Shown: positions 17,983 to 25,784 of the stretch, one piece after another
Position numbering within the stretch: position 1 is the first letter of the stretch
How the letters are laid out: each line of letters starts with the position of its first letter
Assembly (NCBI RefSeq): GCF_002863865.1
Contig: NZ_CP022684.1
Coordinates: forward strand, 1,827,501 to 1,891,500
Direction of reading: 5' to 3'
Origin: Ketobacter alkanivorans
GTDB lineage: Bacteria; Pseudomonadota; Gammaproteobacteria; Pseudomonadales; Ketobacteraceae
Length of the DNA stretch: 64,000 nt
Program-made: the position numbers and the translations under genes
Notes under the pieces: model-generated
Databases searched by the model: none
What the model saw: the letters and a program-made list of their open reading frames with translations, nothing else
Told to the model about the DNA's origin: nothing

Positions 17983-19704
17983 ATGGCAAGTGAAACCACT
18001 GCAACCCAACTGCACCAGCTACCGGGCACCGGCGTAGAACCGGCCCTGATTGCCGAGGAAAACAGCCTCCAGTGGCACAGTGCCTTCGATGTATTGGTGG
18101 TAGGCCTGGGTGCCGCCGGAGTCAGCGCCGCCATTGAGGCCGCAGACCGGGGCGCCAGCGTTGCCTTTATTGACCGTTTTGAAGGTGGCGGCACTACCGC
18201 CCGCAGCGGCAGCGTGATGTATGCCGGTGGCGGCACAGCCCTGCAAAAGAAACTCGGCGTAGAAGACACGCCAGACAATATGTTCAACTGTTTGCGCCAC
18301 GAAGTTAAAGATGCCGTCAGTGAAGCAACCCTGCGCAAGTTTTGCGAAGACAGCCCAAGCAATTATGACTTCGTTACAGATAATGGCACCCGCTACAGCG
18401 GCAAGCTGTTTCCCAACAAAACCAGTTATCCCGTACACGGTCACAGCCTTTATTATTCCGGCAATGAGCTAATCTATACCGATGATGCCAAACCGGCACC
18501 CCGCGGCCACTTGGCCGATGGCATCAAGCGCTTTACCGCTTTCGGCCCCGCCTTCATCGCACCACTGATCAAAAGCGCGATCAAGAAGGGCGTCACCCCC
18601 ATTCGCAAAGCCCGCGTAACACGGCTCATCCAAAACAGCGAGGGCACTATCATTGGCGTAGAAGCCATGCAGGTGCCGGGCGGCTGGACAGGCTTCAAGC
18701 ATAAGATACTCTCTACCCTCGCCTCCTACGCGCAAATCTATTTTGCGCCTGCTGCCAAGGGCTACCGTAAAAAACTGTTCGCCATAGAACGGCACTGCGC
18801 CAAACCGATTCACTTGCGTGCCAAGGGTGGCGTCATCCTCTCCGCCGGAGGTTTCATTCTCAATAAAGAGATGACCGAAAAGTATCTGCCTAATTTTCAG
18901 CGCGCTTTGAAGTTGGGCACAACCGGTGATACTGGCTCTGGCATCGCTCTGGGAGTCAGCGCAGGGGGCGTTGCTGAGCGCCTGGGTACCGCCACTGCCT
19001 GGCGCTTTATCAATCCTCCTGCCGACTGGCCTAAGGCAGCCTTGGTCAATCTCAAAGGCCAGCGCTATGTGAATGAGGCCATGTACGGTGCCGTTATTGG
19101 CACCAGGATGATGGCTGAAAACAACGGCGAGTGCATCCTGATTATGGATAAACCTCTATTCGATGCCAGCATCGCCAATCTCAATCTTAAAACCTCCCGT
19201 TTTGTCACCTGGCTCCAGGCCAAAGGTGCTGTACGCATGGCAAAATCAGCCGAAACCCTGGAGGCTCTGGCACAGCGCATGAAGATCGAGCCAGCCGCTC
19301 TCAGGGCCACTATTGATGACTATAATGCGGCAGCGCGCGGTGATCAGAATGATCCGTTTGGCAAAAAGCCTGCCGACATGAGAGAAATAAAGCAAGGGCC
19401 GTTCTACGCCATTAACATGTCCGCAGGCAAAGGCGATATAACCTCCGTGATCTCGTTAGGTGGCCTGAAAGTATGCGAGGAAACCGGCTGTGTGGTGGAT
19501 CAAAATGGTGCCCATATTAGAGGCCTGTTCGCCGCCGGTCGCAGCGCCATCGGCGTCGCTTCTAACGCGTATGTCAGTGGGCTCTCTATCGCTGACGGCG
19601 TATTTTCTGGTCGGCGCGCCGGAGCCAATGCCGCCCGCCTTGCCCAAGGGCGAGACATCCTCACGGTTACGCCTAAAACAACCCAACAATCGCAACCTGC
19701 TTGA
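17983..19704 (+). CDS. FAD-dependent oxidoreductase, 3-ketosteroid dehydrogenase-like
   Basis: A 573-residue flavoprotein of the FAD_binding_2/succinate-dehydrogenase-like group. The ADP-binding motif is VLVVGLGAAGVSAAIEAADRG near residue 38, followed by FEGGGTTARSGSVMYAGGG. The C-terminal FAD loop is GLFAAGRSAIGVASNAYVSG, then LSIADGVFSGRRAG. This order and the YVSG/ADG tail are those of 3-ketosteroid delta-1-dehydrogenases (KstD) and related 3-oxosteroid or fumarate-type reductases. An N-terminal extension of about 30 residues precedes the Rossmann motif. GAAGG lies just before the ATG. The SDR at 19718 starts 13 bases after its stop, so the pair is probably an operon. Substrate is not proven to be a steroid. 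Confidence 0.85.
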   Translation: MASETTATQLHQLPGTGVEPALIAEENSLQWHSAFDVLVVGLGAAGVSAAIEAADRGASVAFIDRFEGGGTTARSGSVMYAGGGTALQKKLGVEDTPDNMFNCLRHEVKDAVSEATLRKFCEDSPSNYDFVTDNGTRYSGKLFPNKTSYPVHGHSLYYSGNELIYTDDAKPAPRGHLADGIKRFTAFGPAFIAPLIKSAIKKGVTPIRKARVTRLIQNSEGTIIGVEAMQVPGGWTGFKHKILSTLASYAQIYFAPAAKGYRKKLFAIERHCAKPIHLRAKGGVILSAGGFILNKEMTEKYLPNFQRALKLGTTGDTGSGIALGVSAGGVAERLGTATAWRFINPPADWPKAALVNLKGQRYVNEAMYGAVIGTRMMAENNGECILIMDKPLFDASIANLNLKTSRFVTWLQAKGAVRMAKSAETLEALAQRMKIEPAALRATIDDYNAAARGDQNDPFGKKPADMREIKQGPFYAINMSAGKGDITSVISLGGLKVCEETGCVVDQNGAHIRGLFAAGRSAIGVASNAYVSGLSIADGVFSGRRAGANAARLAQGRDILTVTPKTTQQSQPA

Positions 19705-19717
19705 GCCCATCACCAGG

Positions 19718-20578
19718 ATGAGCCAACACGCCATGAAAACAGCCTTTGTTACCGGTGCAGCAAGCGGCATCGGCGAAGGACTTGTAAACAAATTACAGCA
19801 AGAGGGCTGGCGCGTTTTCGCGGGCTACCGTAGCACCGATCCGACCCTGTCCAGCTGGTATGGAAAAGAGAACATCTATCCATTGCAATGTGATGTCACC
19901 GACCCACAACATATCAACCATGCCAGAGACGTAATCGCCAGAGAAAACCACGAGCAACTTGACCTGCTGATCAACAACGCCGCTTACGCAGGGAACTCTG
20001 GCGTCATCGAGGCAGCTGATCTGGATGATTACCGCAAAACATTCGAGGCAAATTTCTGGGCACCACTGCAAATGTGCAAGACGTTGATGCCTCTGCTGCG
20101 CAACGCCCAGGGACGCATCATCAACACTACCTCGGCCTCGGTTTACCTGACTATTCCCATGGGATCTTCTTACCCTGTTTCAAAATCGGCGCTGAAATCC
20201 CTTACCCTGCATTTGAGAATGGAAATGGCTCCGTTTGGAGTGGAAGTCACCTCACTGGAGCCCGGTGGCGTGGAAACCCCCATGACAGAGCTGGGCCCGG
20301 ATGTGAGTGACAAACAATGGCACTCCATACCCGAGCCCTTGCGCAGTGAATATCGACAATATTTTTTAGACGGTGCCAGCGCTGTTGCAGATAATTTTAA
20401 ACTCTACTCGCCGCAACATTTCGCCGATCAGGTATACCAAAAAGTCATTACGGCCCCTACATTGAAAACCAGCTACCTGATCGGTCCGGGCGTAGCACCG
20501 CTACCCTGGCTGCACAGGCTGTTACCAAGGCAACACGTTCAAAACATCTGGCGTAAAATGTTCAGTGCAAAGCGCTGA
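19718..20578 (+). CDS. short-chain dehydrogenase/reductase
   Basis: A classical SDR of 286 residues: TAFVTGAASGIGEGL at the N terminus (TGxxxGIG), LLINNAAYAG (NNAG-like), TTSASVYLTIPMGSSYPVSKSAL with the catalytic Ser, Tyr and Lys, and EPGGVETPM after strand six. It resembles retinol/17-beta-hydroxysteroid dehydrogenase-type SDRs. The frame is open far upstream inside the flavin dehydrogenase gene, but the Rossmann fold starts at MKTAFVTG; I place the start at the ATG at 19718, with ATG 19733 as the alternative. Its place next to a KstD-like flavoprotein fits an alcohol/ketone step on the same substrate. Confidence 0.87.
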   Translation: MSQHAMKTAFVTGAASGIGEGLVNKLQQEGWRVFAGYRSTDPTLSSWYGKENIYPLQCDVTDPQHINHARDVIARENHEQLDLLINNAAYAGNSGVIEAADLDDYRKTFEANFWAPLQMCKTLMPLLRNAQGRIINTTSASVYLTIPMGSSYPVSKSALKSLTLHLRMEMAPFGVEVTSLEPGGVETPMTELGPDVSDKQWHSIPEPLRSEYRQYFLDGASAVADNFKLYSPQHFADQVYQKVITAPTLKTSYLIGPGVAPLPWLHRLLPRQHVQNIWRKMFSAKR

Positions 20579-20747
20579 CAAACTGCAAAACCAGCATCGG
20601 CCTGCCCTGATCATTATTCAACCAAGCATTCTCTGACATCTGACTGAATATAATTGTCCCCCAGTATTCCTTTGTGACAGTATAAGTTAGCAAAACACGT
20701 GGACGTATAAAGCTCTCACTCATCACATCAACAAGGAATCGGACACT

Positions 20748-21227
20748 ATGTGCGGAGAAAATGACGGATTTCAAGCGGTATGGCCCAGCGACTGGAAAGC
20801 GATCAATCACGGCCATCTGGAAACCATTAAAGGGAACTGGCGACAGTGCAGAGCAACCGATCGTTCTGCGGATTCCACGCTGAAATACAACCTGCATCAG
20901 TTCAATCGCCACACCGGAGGGGAGTATGTATGTATCGCAGCCGGGGGCAGTGGCACTGCTTTAAGCGGCACGCGCTATCTTTACCGTTTCAAACGCAACA
21001 ACACCGGTGGTTTCGACCTATGCGCGGCTGCACGTTGTTCTGGCCATGACTATGACAACCCTTTCGATATCGGATTCCCCGCTAACACTTACCGCGTAGC
21101 TGCCCATATCCCTGCCCCCGTACCTGCGGCGGTGGCACCGGCACCCGCGCCAGTTGAGCCTGCTCCTGCTCCTGCTGTTCAAGGCCCAGCCCAACGCACA
21201 TGGGCGGACATCGTAAAACGCCGCTAA
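20748..21227 (+). CDS. hypothetical protein with Pro/Ala linker and basic tail
   Basis: I do not recognise this 159-residue protein. It has no signal peptide or membrane helix. Residues 1-110 look like a small folded domain rich in Trp, Gly, Asn and Cys (Cys at 2, 34, 62, 92 and 97), with three strand-like segments (GEYVCIAAGG, TRYLYRFKR, GGFDLCAAA). Residues 120-148 are a flexible Pro/Ala repeat (PAPAPVEPAPAPA type), and the end TWADIVKRR is a short amphipathic, basic tail that could be a binding motif. AAGGA lies 9 bases before the ATG, so it is probably translated. It stands alone between the SDR and yqhD. Confidence 0.7.
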   Translation: MCGENDGFQAVWPSDWKAINHGHLETIKGNWRQCRATDRSADSTLKYNLHQFNRHTGGEYVCIAAGGSGTALSGTRYLYRFKRNNTGGFDLCAAARCSGHDYDNPFDIGFPANTYRVAAHIPAPVPAAVAPAPAPVEPAPAPAVQGPAQRTWADIVKRR

Positions 21228-21362
21228 CACTCCCGAGCATCCACCAGTGGGGGGGCAACATCGGCCAACGAACATAGACATCGGGCAAAATCGGCTGCTT
21301 GCTATCCATGCATTACTGAAAATTGTGATACAAGTTAACGCATACCCAAGGAGAATGCCCCC

Positions 21363-22520
21363 ATGTTGAATTTCGATTTCTATAACCCTACCCGAATCTG
21401 CTTTGGCGAAGGCCGTATCAAGGATCTGGACAAACTGGTGCCAGCGAACGCACGGCCATTGATTCTCTACGGTGGCAGCAGCGCTGAACGCACCGGAACA
21501 CTTGCCGAAGTGAAAGCTGGTCTGGGTGATCGAGATGCGCTCCAATTTGGTGGTATTGAACCCAACCCCACCTTTGAAACCCTAAGCAAGGCGGTAGAAG
21601 TGGTGCGCAACGAGGGCGTGGATTTTCTGCTGGCGGTAGGCGGCGGATCTGTCATCGACGGCACCAAATTCGTTGCGGCAGCCGCCTGCTACGACAGCGA
21701 TCCCTGGGAAATACTCACCACCAACGGCGCCAAGATCAAGAGCGCCCTGCCATTTGGTACAGTACTGACACTGCCCGCCACCGGTTCAGAGATGAACAAT
21801 GGTGGAGTGGTCACCCGACAGTCAATCCATGCGAAATTGCCTTTCCGCAGTAAGCTGCTGTTCCCGCAGTTTTCCGTGCTGGACCCAACCAAAAGCTACA
21901 CCTTGCCGGAACGCCAGGTAGCCAATGGCGTCGTTGATGCATTCGTGCATATCGTTGAACAATACCTTACGTACCCTGTCAACGCCCGCGTACAGGATCG
22001 CTTTGCCGAAGGCCTGCTGCAAACCCTGATTGAAATCGGCCCCGACGCCCTGAAAAAGCCAGACGACTACGATGTAAGGGCCAACCTGATGTGGGTTGCG
22101 TCACTTGCCCTCAATGGACTGATCGGCGCAGGTGTACCTCAGGATTGGGCCACCCATATGATTGGGCACGAGATCACAGCCCTTTACGGTTTAGACCATG
22201 CACAAACCCTGGCCATCGTGCTGCCTGCAGTATTGGAGCACCAACGCGAAGCCAAGGGTAAAAAGCTGCTGCAATATGGCTCCCGGGTCTGGGGCATTAA
22301 TGATGGCACTGAGGAACAACGCATCAGCGCTGCCATCAGCAAAACCCGTGAATTTTTTGAATCATTGGGTGTACGGACACGCCTGGGCGATTACCAATTA
22401 CAGCACGATACCATCGCGCCATTAATCGCACAACTCGAAGCGCACGGCATGAAAAAACTGGGGGAGCATCGCGACATTACCCCAGAGGCGAGCCAACAGA
22501 TTTTGGAAGCTTGCTTATAG
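21363..22520 (+). CDS. yqhD: NADPH-dependent aldehyde reductase / iron-type alcohol dehydrogenase YqhD
   Basis: A 385-residue enzyme very close, from memory, to E. coli YqhD: FGGIEPNPTFETL, LLAVGGGSVIDGTKFVAAA, LPATGSEMNNG, RQVANGVVDAFVH and GVPQDWATHMIGHE. The metal ligands map to D192, H196, H265 and H279, all present. YqhD reduces short aldehydes, including lipid-peroxidation products such as acrolein and malondialdehyde, with NADPH in the cytoplasm. AAGGAG lies 9 bases before the ATG. No AraC-type yqhC regulator is adjacent. In this window it would detoxify aldehydes from lipid oxidation. Confidence 0.95.
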   Translation: MLNFDFYNPTRICFGEGRIKDLDKLVPANARPLILYGGSSAERTGTLAEVKAGLGDRDALQFGGIEPNPTFETLSKAVEVVRNEGVDFLLAVGGGSVIDGTKFVAAAACYDSDPWEILTTNGAKIKSALPFGTVLTLPATGSEMNNGGVVTRQSIHAKLPFRSKLLFPQFSVLDPTKSYTLPERQVANGVVDAFVHIVEQYLTYPVNARVQDRFAEGLLQTLIEIGPDALKKPDDYDVRANLMWVASLALNGLIGAGVPQDWATHMIGHEITALYGLDHAQTLAIVLPAVLEHQREAKGKKLLQYGSRVWGINDGTEEQRISAAISKTREFFESLGVRTRLGDYQLQHDTIAPLIAQLEAHGMKKLGEHRDITPEASQQILEACL

Positions 22521-22626
22521 CGACCAATACAATCCTACTAAAGTTGATCGGTTTTCATGGATAGCCGCGCTATGATGCACATACCTGAGTTGCAACTCAC
22601 ACACGCACCCATGCAAGGATCAACTT

Positions 22627-23118
22627 ATGTGCCCACGCTCGTCAGGAAGAGTCAGCAAACCACCCGCCAAATTTGGTGCCACTGACCCAGACACGGCAAA
22701 ACAAGGATTCGACGACTTCGACGCGCCCGTCTCTGATGAAGGGGGGGATGGAAGCCAAAGCACCAGCGTAAGACTGCGCTTGGTTGGTGGAGACAAAACC
22801 GTGGATATAGCCGGTACAACCGGCTCCGGCTGTGGGCACGCAGAAATGCACGCACTGCATCAAGCCCTCACCACACATCGCGCATTATTCGAATCCGCGT
22901 CCAGCAGGACTCTGACCTGCACCGAAAAGCCCTGCTGCTTTCAATGCTCAGTAATATTAGGGTTACTGGACATCGACGCAGGCGAAGCTACTAACAAAAG
23001 CAAAAAACCCATGGGCTCGACCGAATGGGGGGCCAGCGCAGAAGTAAAAGCCTATGTCACCGAGCAAACGGGCGTCCCATTCGAACAGATTGCAGCGGTG
23101 CGCGGTTACCCGTCCTGA
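22627..23118 (+). CDS. cytidine-deaminase-fold protein, small and stand-alone
   Basis: A 163-residue protein with the two zinc-binding motifs of the deaminase superfamily: HAE at 71-73 (H71 as ligand, E73 as proton shuttle) in GCGHAEMHALHQAL, and KPCCFQC at 102-107, giving Cys-x-x-Cys from C104 and C107 with an extra C103. The first 60 residues are low in complexity, rich in Lys, Asp, Ser and Gly, and probably disordered. It does not look like the free-nucleoside or tRNA (TadA) deaminases, which have PCxxC with a different spacing; a toxin-like or nucleotide deaminase of polymorphic-toxin type is possible. AAGGA lies 6 bases upstream of the ATG. The gene for an ACP follows after 83 bases. Confidence 0.7.
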   Translation: MCPRSSGRVSKPPAKFGATDPDTAKQGFDDFDAPVSDEGGDGSQSTSVRLRLVGGDKTVDIAGTTGSGCGHAEMHALHQALTTHRALFESASSRTLTCTEKPCCFQCSVILGLLDIDAGEATNKSKKPMGSTEWGASAEVKAYVTEQTGVPFEQIAAVRGYPS

Positions 23119-23201
23119 TCGCCCAGTCAGGTTACGGCATGGTTTTGGGTTCCATTTTCATTCACAATACAGGCAACCCATAAAGGCCGGAGCCATATGA
23201 A

Positions 23202-23507
23202 ATGGATATCATGCAACACATCATCTACCCAGCAATTGATGACATTAACGAAACATTACCCGCTGATAGGAAAATAAGAAAATCCGCTGATTATTGCCTG
23301 ATGGGCAAAGACGTGTTGTTGGACTCAATACAGGTCGTATCTTTTATTGTGGCGATTGAAGAAGTGATTCTTGATGTGACAGGCAATGATATCTCGCTGA
23401 TAAACGAAGAGGTCATGTCAAGAGCGAGCAATCCCCTGACAAGCCTCAGTCATCTTGCAAACTATGTAGCAGAATGCTTAGAAAACCTCGAACAAGAAGT
23501 GGGCTGA
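23202..23507 (+). CDS. acyl carrier protein
   Basis: A 101-residue acidic protein with the carrier-protein signature LLDSIQVVSFIVAIEE; S42 of the DSI motif is the predicted phosphopantetheine attachment site. The rest predicts the usual helices, with a somewhat long loop between helix I and the DSI motif. GGCCGGAG upstream supports the ATG at 23202; a nearer ATG at 23196 is out of frame. Its stop is only 4 bases from the stop of the convergent acyltransferase, so it faces the operon 30387-23512. It is likely the dedicated carrier for that pathway, not the housekeeping AcpP, whose motif is normally DSLDTVELVM. Location is inference. Confidence 0.88.
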   Translation: MDIMQHIIYPAIDDINETLPADRKIRKSADYCLMGKDVLLDSIQVVSFIVAIEEVILDVTGNDISLINEEVMSRASNPLTSLSHLANYVAECLENLEQEVG

Positions 23508-23511
23508 AACA

Positions 23512-24744
23512 TTACACCTGTTTTAAAAGCAGCTCCTCTAGTTCATCACACAGCTTGATTAGGCTCTCCTGACTAACCCGTTGGCTATTTGCACCTATGG
23601 TAATTTCTGTAGTCTGAGGATTACTGCAAATGGCGACAAATACAGCCGATGTCATGGGGGCGATAGGCACACCGAACATGGTCTTCGCTGTAAATTGTTC
23701 GGTAGAGTAATCCGCCAGGCTTGTGGCGGCCACCGAGGAAAGCGTGGCACTGTAATGGTATTGTTGTGTGCGCAGATATTGGTAGGTAACGTACTTTGCT
23801 AACACTTCAAGCACAAAAAAAGGAATCCAGCGTGCCAACACCCTTACCCACCTTGGTTGAACTTTAGGAATATCTCGACGTTCTGACAATTGGCGATTCA
23901 GCTTCTTAACCAGGCTACGCACAGAATCCTGCTCATCAACATCCAGCAACATAACACCAATCAGGTTGCCTGCTGCGTTCGAGCCAGGTTGGTGCCTTCG
24001 TAAATCCACAGGCATTCGAAAGCGTACCAATCCAGAACCGTACTTTCGGGCAATTTCGGCGAGCGCCAGCATGGTCTTCGGCATGATCACCAAACTGCTG
24101 CTTGGTAGAGTGATGCGTCTCCAGATGAGAGAGGGGCGGCTGATTTCGCCAGCATGACCCAAATCACCTAAAGGTGACAAGGCAGGCTCAAGCTTCATCG
24201 CTACTGGCGAGTTCCGTTTTTGTTGAATGAACACCTCATCGCTGTCGGTAAAACAACATTCATCAGGCGTTTCATTACGCAAAGCTCTGAAGACATTTCG
24301 TATAAACTCGTTCGACGCGACACCATCCATGACCGCATGATGAATTCGGAACACCAGAAAGGTTTTTTGCGAAATGACCTGTATGACTTCCACGACAGGG
24401 CCTTCAAACAGATCCAGCGGGCCGTCAAGGAACGGCAGCCCATCAGAAGCATAACCATCCCACGGATAGTGAATTGTTTTCAGTCTCGGTAGTGGACCAT
24501 CCCCCCGCCAATGCTTAAAGCCCCAGTGGTTGCGTATCACCATGCGACAGACTGGCGTTGTTTTGGCGACTTTCTCTATAGCCGACTGCAAGGTCGTTTC
24601 ACTGAGAACCCCGCTCCCTTCGATCACACACTGATTGACAACTTGTTGCTTATGGCGGTGTCGGCTACCACCAAGCGCGTAGCTCAAATCCGGCAACGAA
24701 ATAGGGCGCGTAAAACAAGTATTAACGACGCTCACATCTGCCAC
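23512..24744 (-). CDS. HHxxxDG acyltransferase (WS/DGAT or condensation-domain superfamily)
   Basis: A 410-residue protein with the catalytic motif HHAVMDG at 135-141, shared by wax-ester synthase/DGAT enzymes, condensation domains and chloramphenicol acetyltransferase. The second His is the general base. The C-terminal half has the flow VPIAPMTSAVFVAICSNPQTTEITIGAN typical of the latch region. It would join an acyl-CoA or acyl-ACP to an alcohol or amine. It starts at a GTG 13 bases inside the end of the KASIII-like gene, so the two are translationally coupled. It is the last gene of the leftward operon; the convergent ACP is 4 bases away. No adenylation domain or modular NRPS is near. Confidence 0.8.
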   Translation of the reverse strand: MADVSVVNTCFTRPISLPDLSYALGGSRHRHKQQVVNQCVIEGSGVLSETTLQSAIEKVAKTTPVCRMVIRNHWGFKHWRGDGPLPRLKTIHYPWDGYASDGLPFLDGPLDLFEGPVVEVIQVISQKTFLVFRIHHAVMDGVASNEFIRNVFRALRNETPDECCFTDSDEVFIQQKRNSPVAMKLEPALSPLGDLGHAGEISRPSLIWRRITLPSSSLVIMPKTMLALAEIARKYGSGLVRFRMPVDLRRHQPGSNAAGNLIGVMLLDVDEQDSVRSLVKKLNRQLSERRDIPKVQPRWVRVLARWIPFFVLEVLAKYVTYQYLRTQQYHYSATLSSVAATSLADYSTEQFTAKTMFGVPIAPMTSAVFVAICSNPQTTEITIGANSQRVSQESLIKLCDELEELLLKQV

Positions 24745-25784
24745 AATAATCCTGTCCAGGCAATGCCGCCTGCAACAGCCATTGAGCCGAGTAAATCCCC
24801 TGTTGCGCTCTCACCTGCTGCTTGTTTTTCTTCAATATATTGCACTATCGCAGCAAGCGGGCTCACGCATCCGATACAGCCATGCTCAGCGAGCAAGTTA
24901 AGTGCAGCGTCGGCTGTCGTATCGAACGACGCGGCCACTTTCAGCACCTGTGGTCGGGTCAATGCGTAAGGTAAAATGACTGACATGTCTGCGCATGCAG
25001 CAGGGAATGCATCCTTGAGCTTCAGCGACGTTTGTTCCCACACATTGGCAAGACACGCCCGGTAAGTATCGTCGGGTGCCTGAAACAAATAGTCTTCGGC
25101 TTTGAAATCTGGAGTTGGTGGTAAACGCCCAGTGACGGTGAATGGTTTTCCTTGCCATGGGGCGCTGCCCAACACACCGCCCACCAGCCCTTGCTGATGG
25201 GCGTTTTCATCGGACACAAAAACCATGGCAGATGCGCCATCACCAAACAACATCCCATTAGCTGAATCCTCCTTCGACACGAACAGGGAAGACGCCTCAG
25301 CAGCTATAATCAACGAAGCCTTACAGCCGTGGGAATGGTACATCGCGGCGGTGATCATGCTGTCGAGGCCTCCGGCGCCACCCGCACGAATATCAATGGC
25401 CACCGCATTGGTATTAAGGTGTCGGGCGACTTTGCCCGCAAGCGTACTGGAAATTTGAAACGGGGTGCAGGTGGCAACAAAGATGCAGTCCAAATCCTGA
25501 GGCTTAATACCAGCCCGATGCAACGCTTTTTCTGCCGCCACGATAGCAAGATCAAGGACAGTAAATGAACTCCCGCGCAACCAGCTTCTGGAACGCAGTC
25601 CAAATTCCTGTTGGGGGCGATCCTCATCCCATTGTCGCTGAGCCAGGTGCTCACGCCAGTCCGCCCCATAGAAAAACTCATAAATCTGAGCATTATTAAG
25701 TCTGGCACTTGGGCCAAGCAAATCCTCAGGCCAGCCATTGCCTGCGCCAGCAATTCGAACTCCGGTAATTGAATTCACGATCAT
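24732..25784 (-). CDS. KASIII-like protein lacking the catalytic triad
   Basis: A 350-residue thiolase-fold protein. The KASIII frame is visible (ATCTPFQISSTLAGKVAR, AIDIRAGGAGGLDSM, MLFGDGASAMVF), but the catalytic positions are lost: Cys becomes G136 in AGGAG, His becomes Y273 in LPYALT, and Asn becomes C303 in HGCIGC. Such a protein cannot do the Cys-based decarboxylative condensation and more likely stabilises or directs a partner, as PqsB does for PqsC. The intact partner is encoded at 28209. Its start overlaps the ligase stop by 4 bases (ATGA), and the acyltransferase start overlaps its own end. CerJ-like acyl transfer is an alternative, less likely without the Cys. Confidence 0.88.
   Translation of the reverse strand: MIVNSITGVRIAGAGNGWPEDLLGPSARLNNAQIYEFFYGADWREHLAQRQWDEDRPQQEFGLRSRSWLRGSSFTVLDLAIVAAEKALHRAGIKPQDLDCIFVATCTPFQISSTLAGKVARHLNTNAVAIDIRAGGAGGLDSMITAAMYHSHGCKASLIIAAEASSLFVSKEDSANGMLFGDGASAMVFVSDENAHQQGLVGGVLGSAPWQGKPFTVTGRLPPTPDFKAEDYLFQAPDDTYRACLANVWEQTSLKLKDAFPAACADMSVILPYALTRPQVLKVAASFDTTADAALNLLAEHGCIGCVSPLAAIVQYIEEKQAAGESATGDLLGSMAVAGGIAWTGLLWQM

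Noticed and set aside
20748-20790. MCGENDG as a glutamine-amidotransferase (Ntn) N terminus
   Set aside because: Only MCG agrees; the rest of the class II amidotransferase domain is missing.
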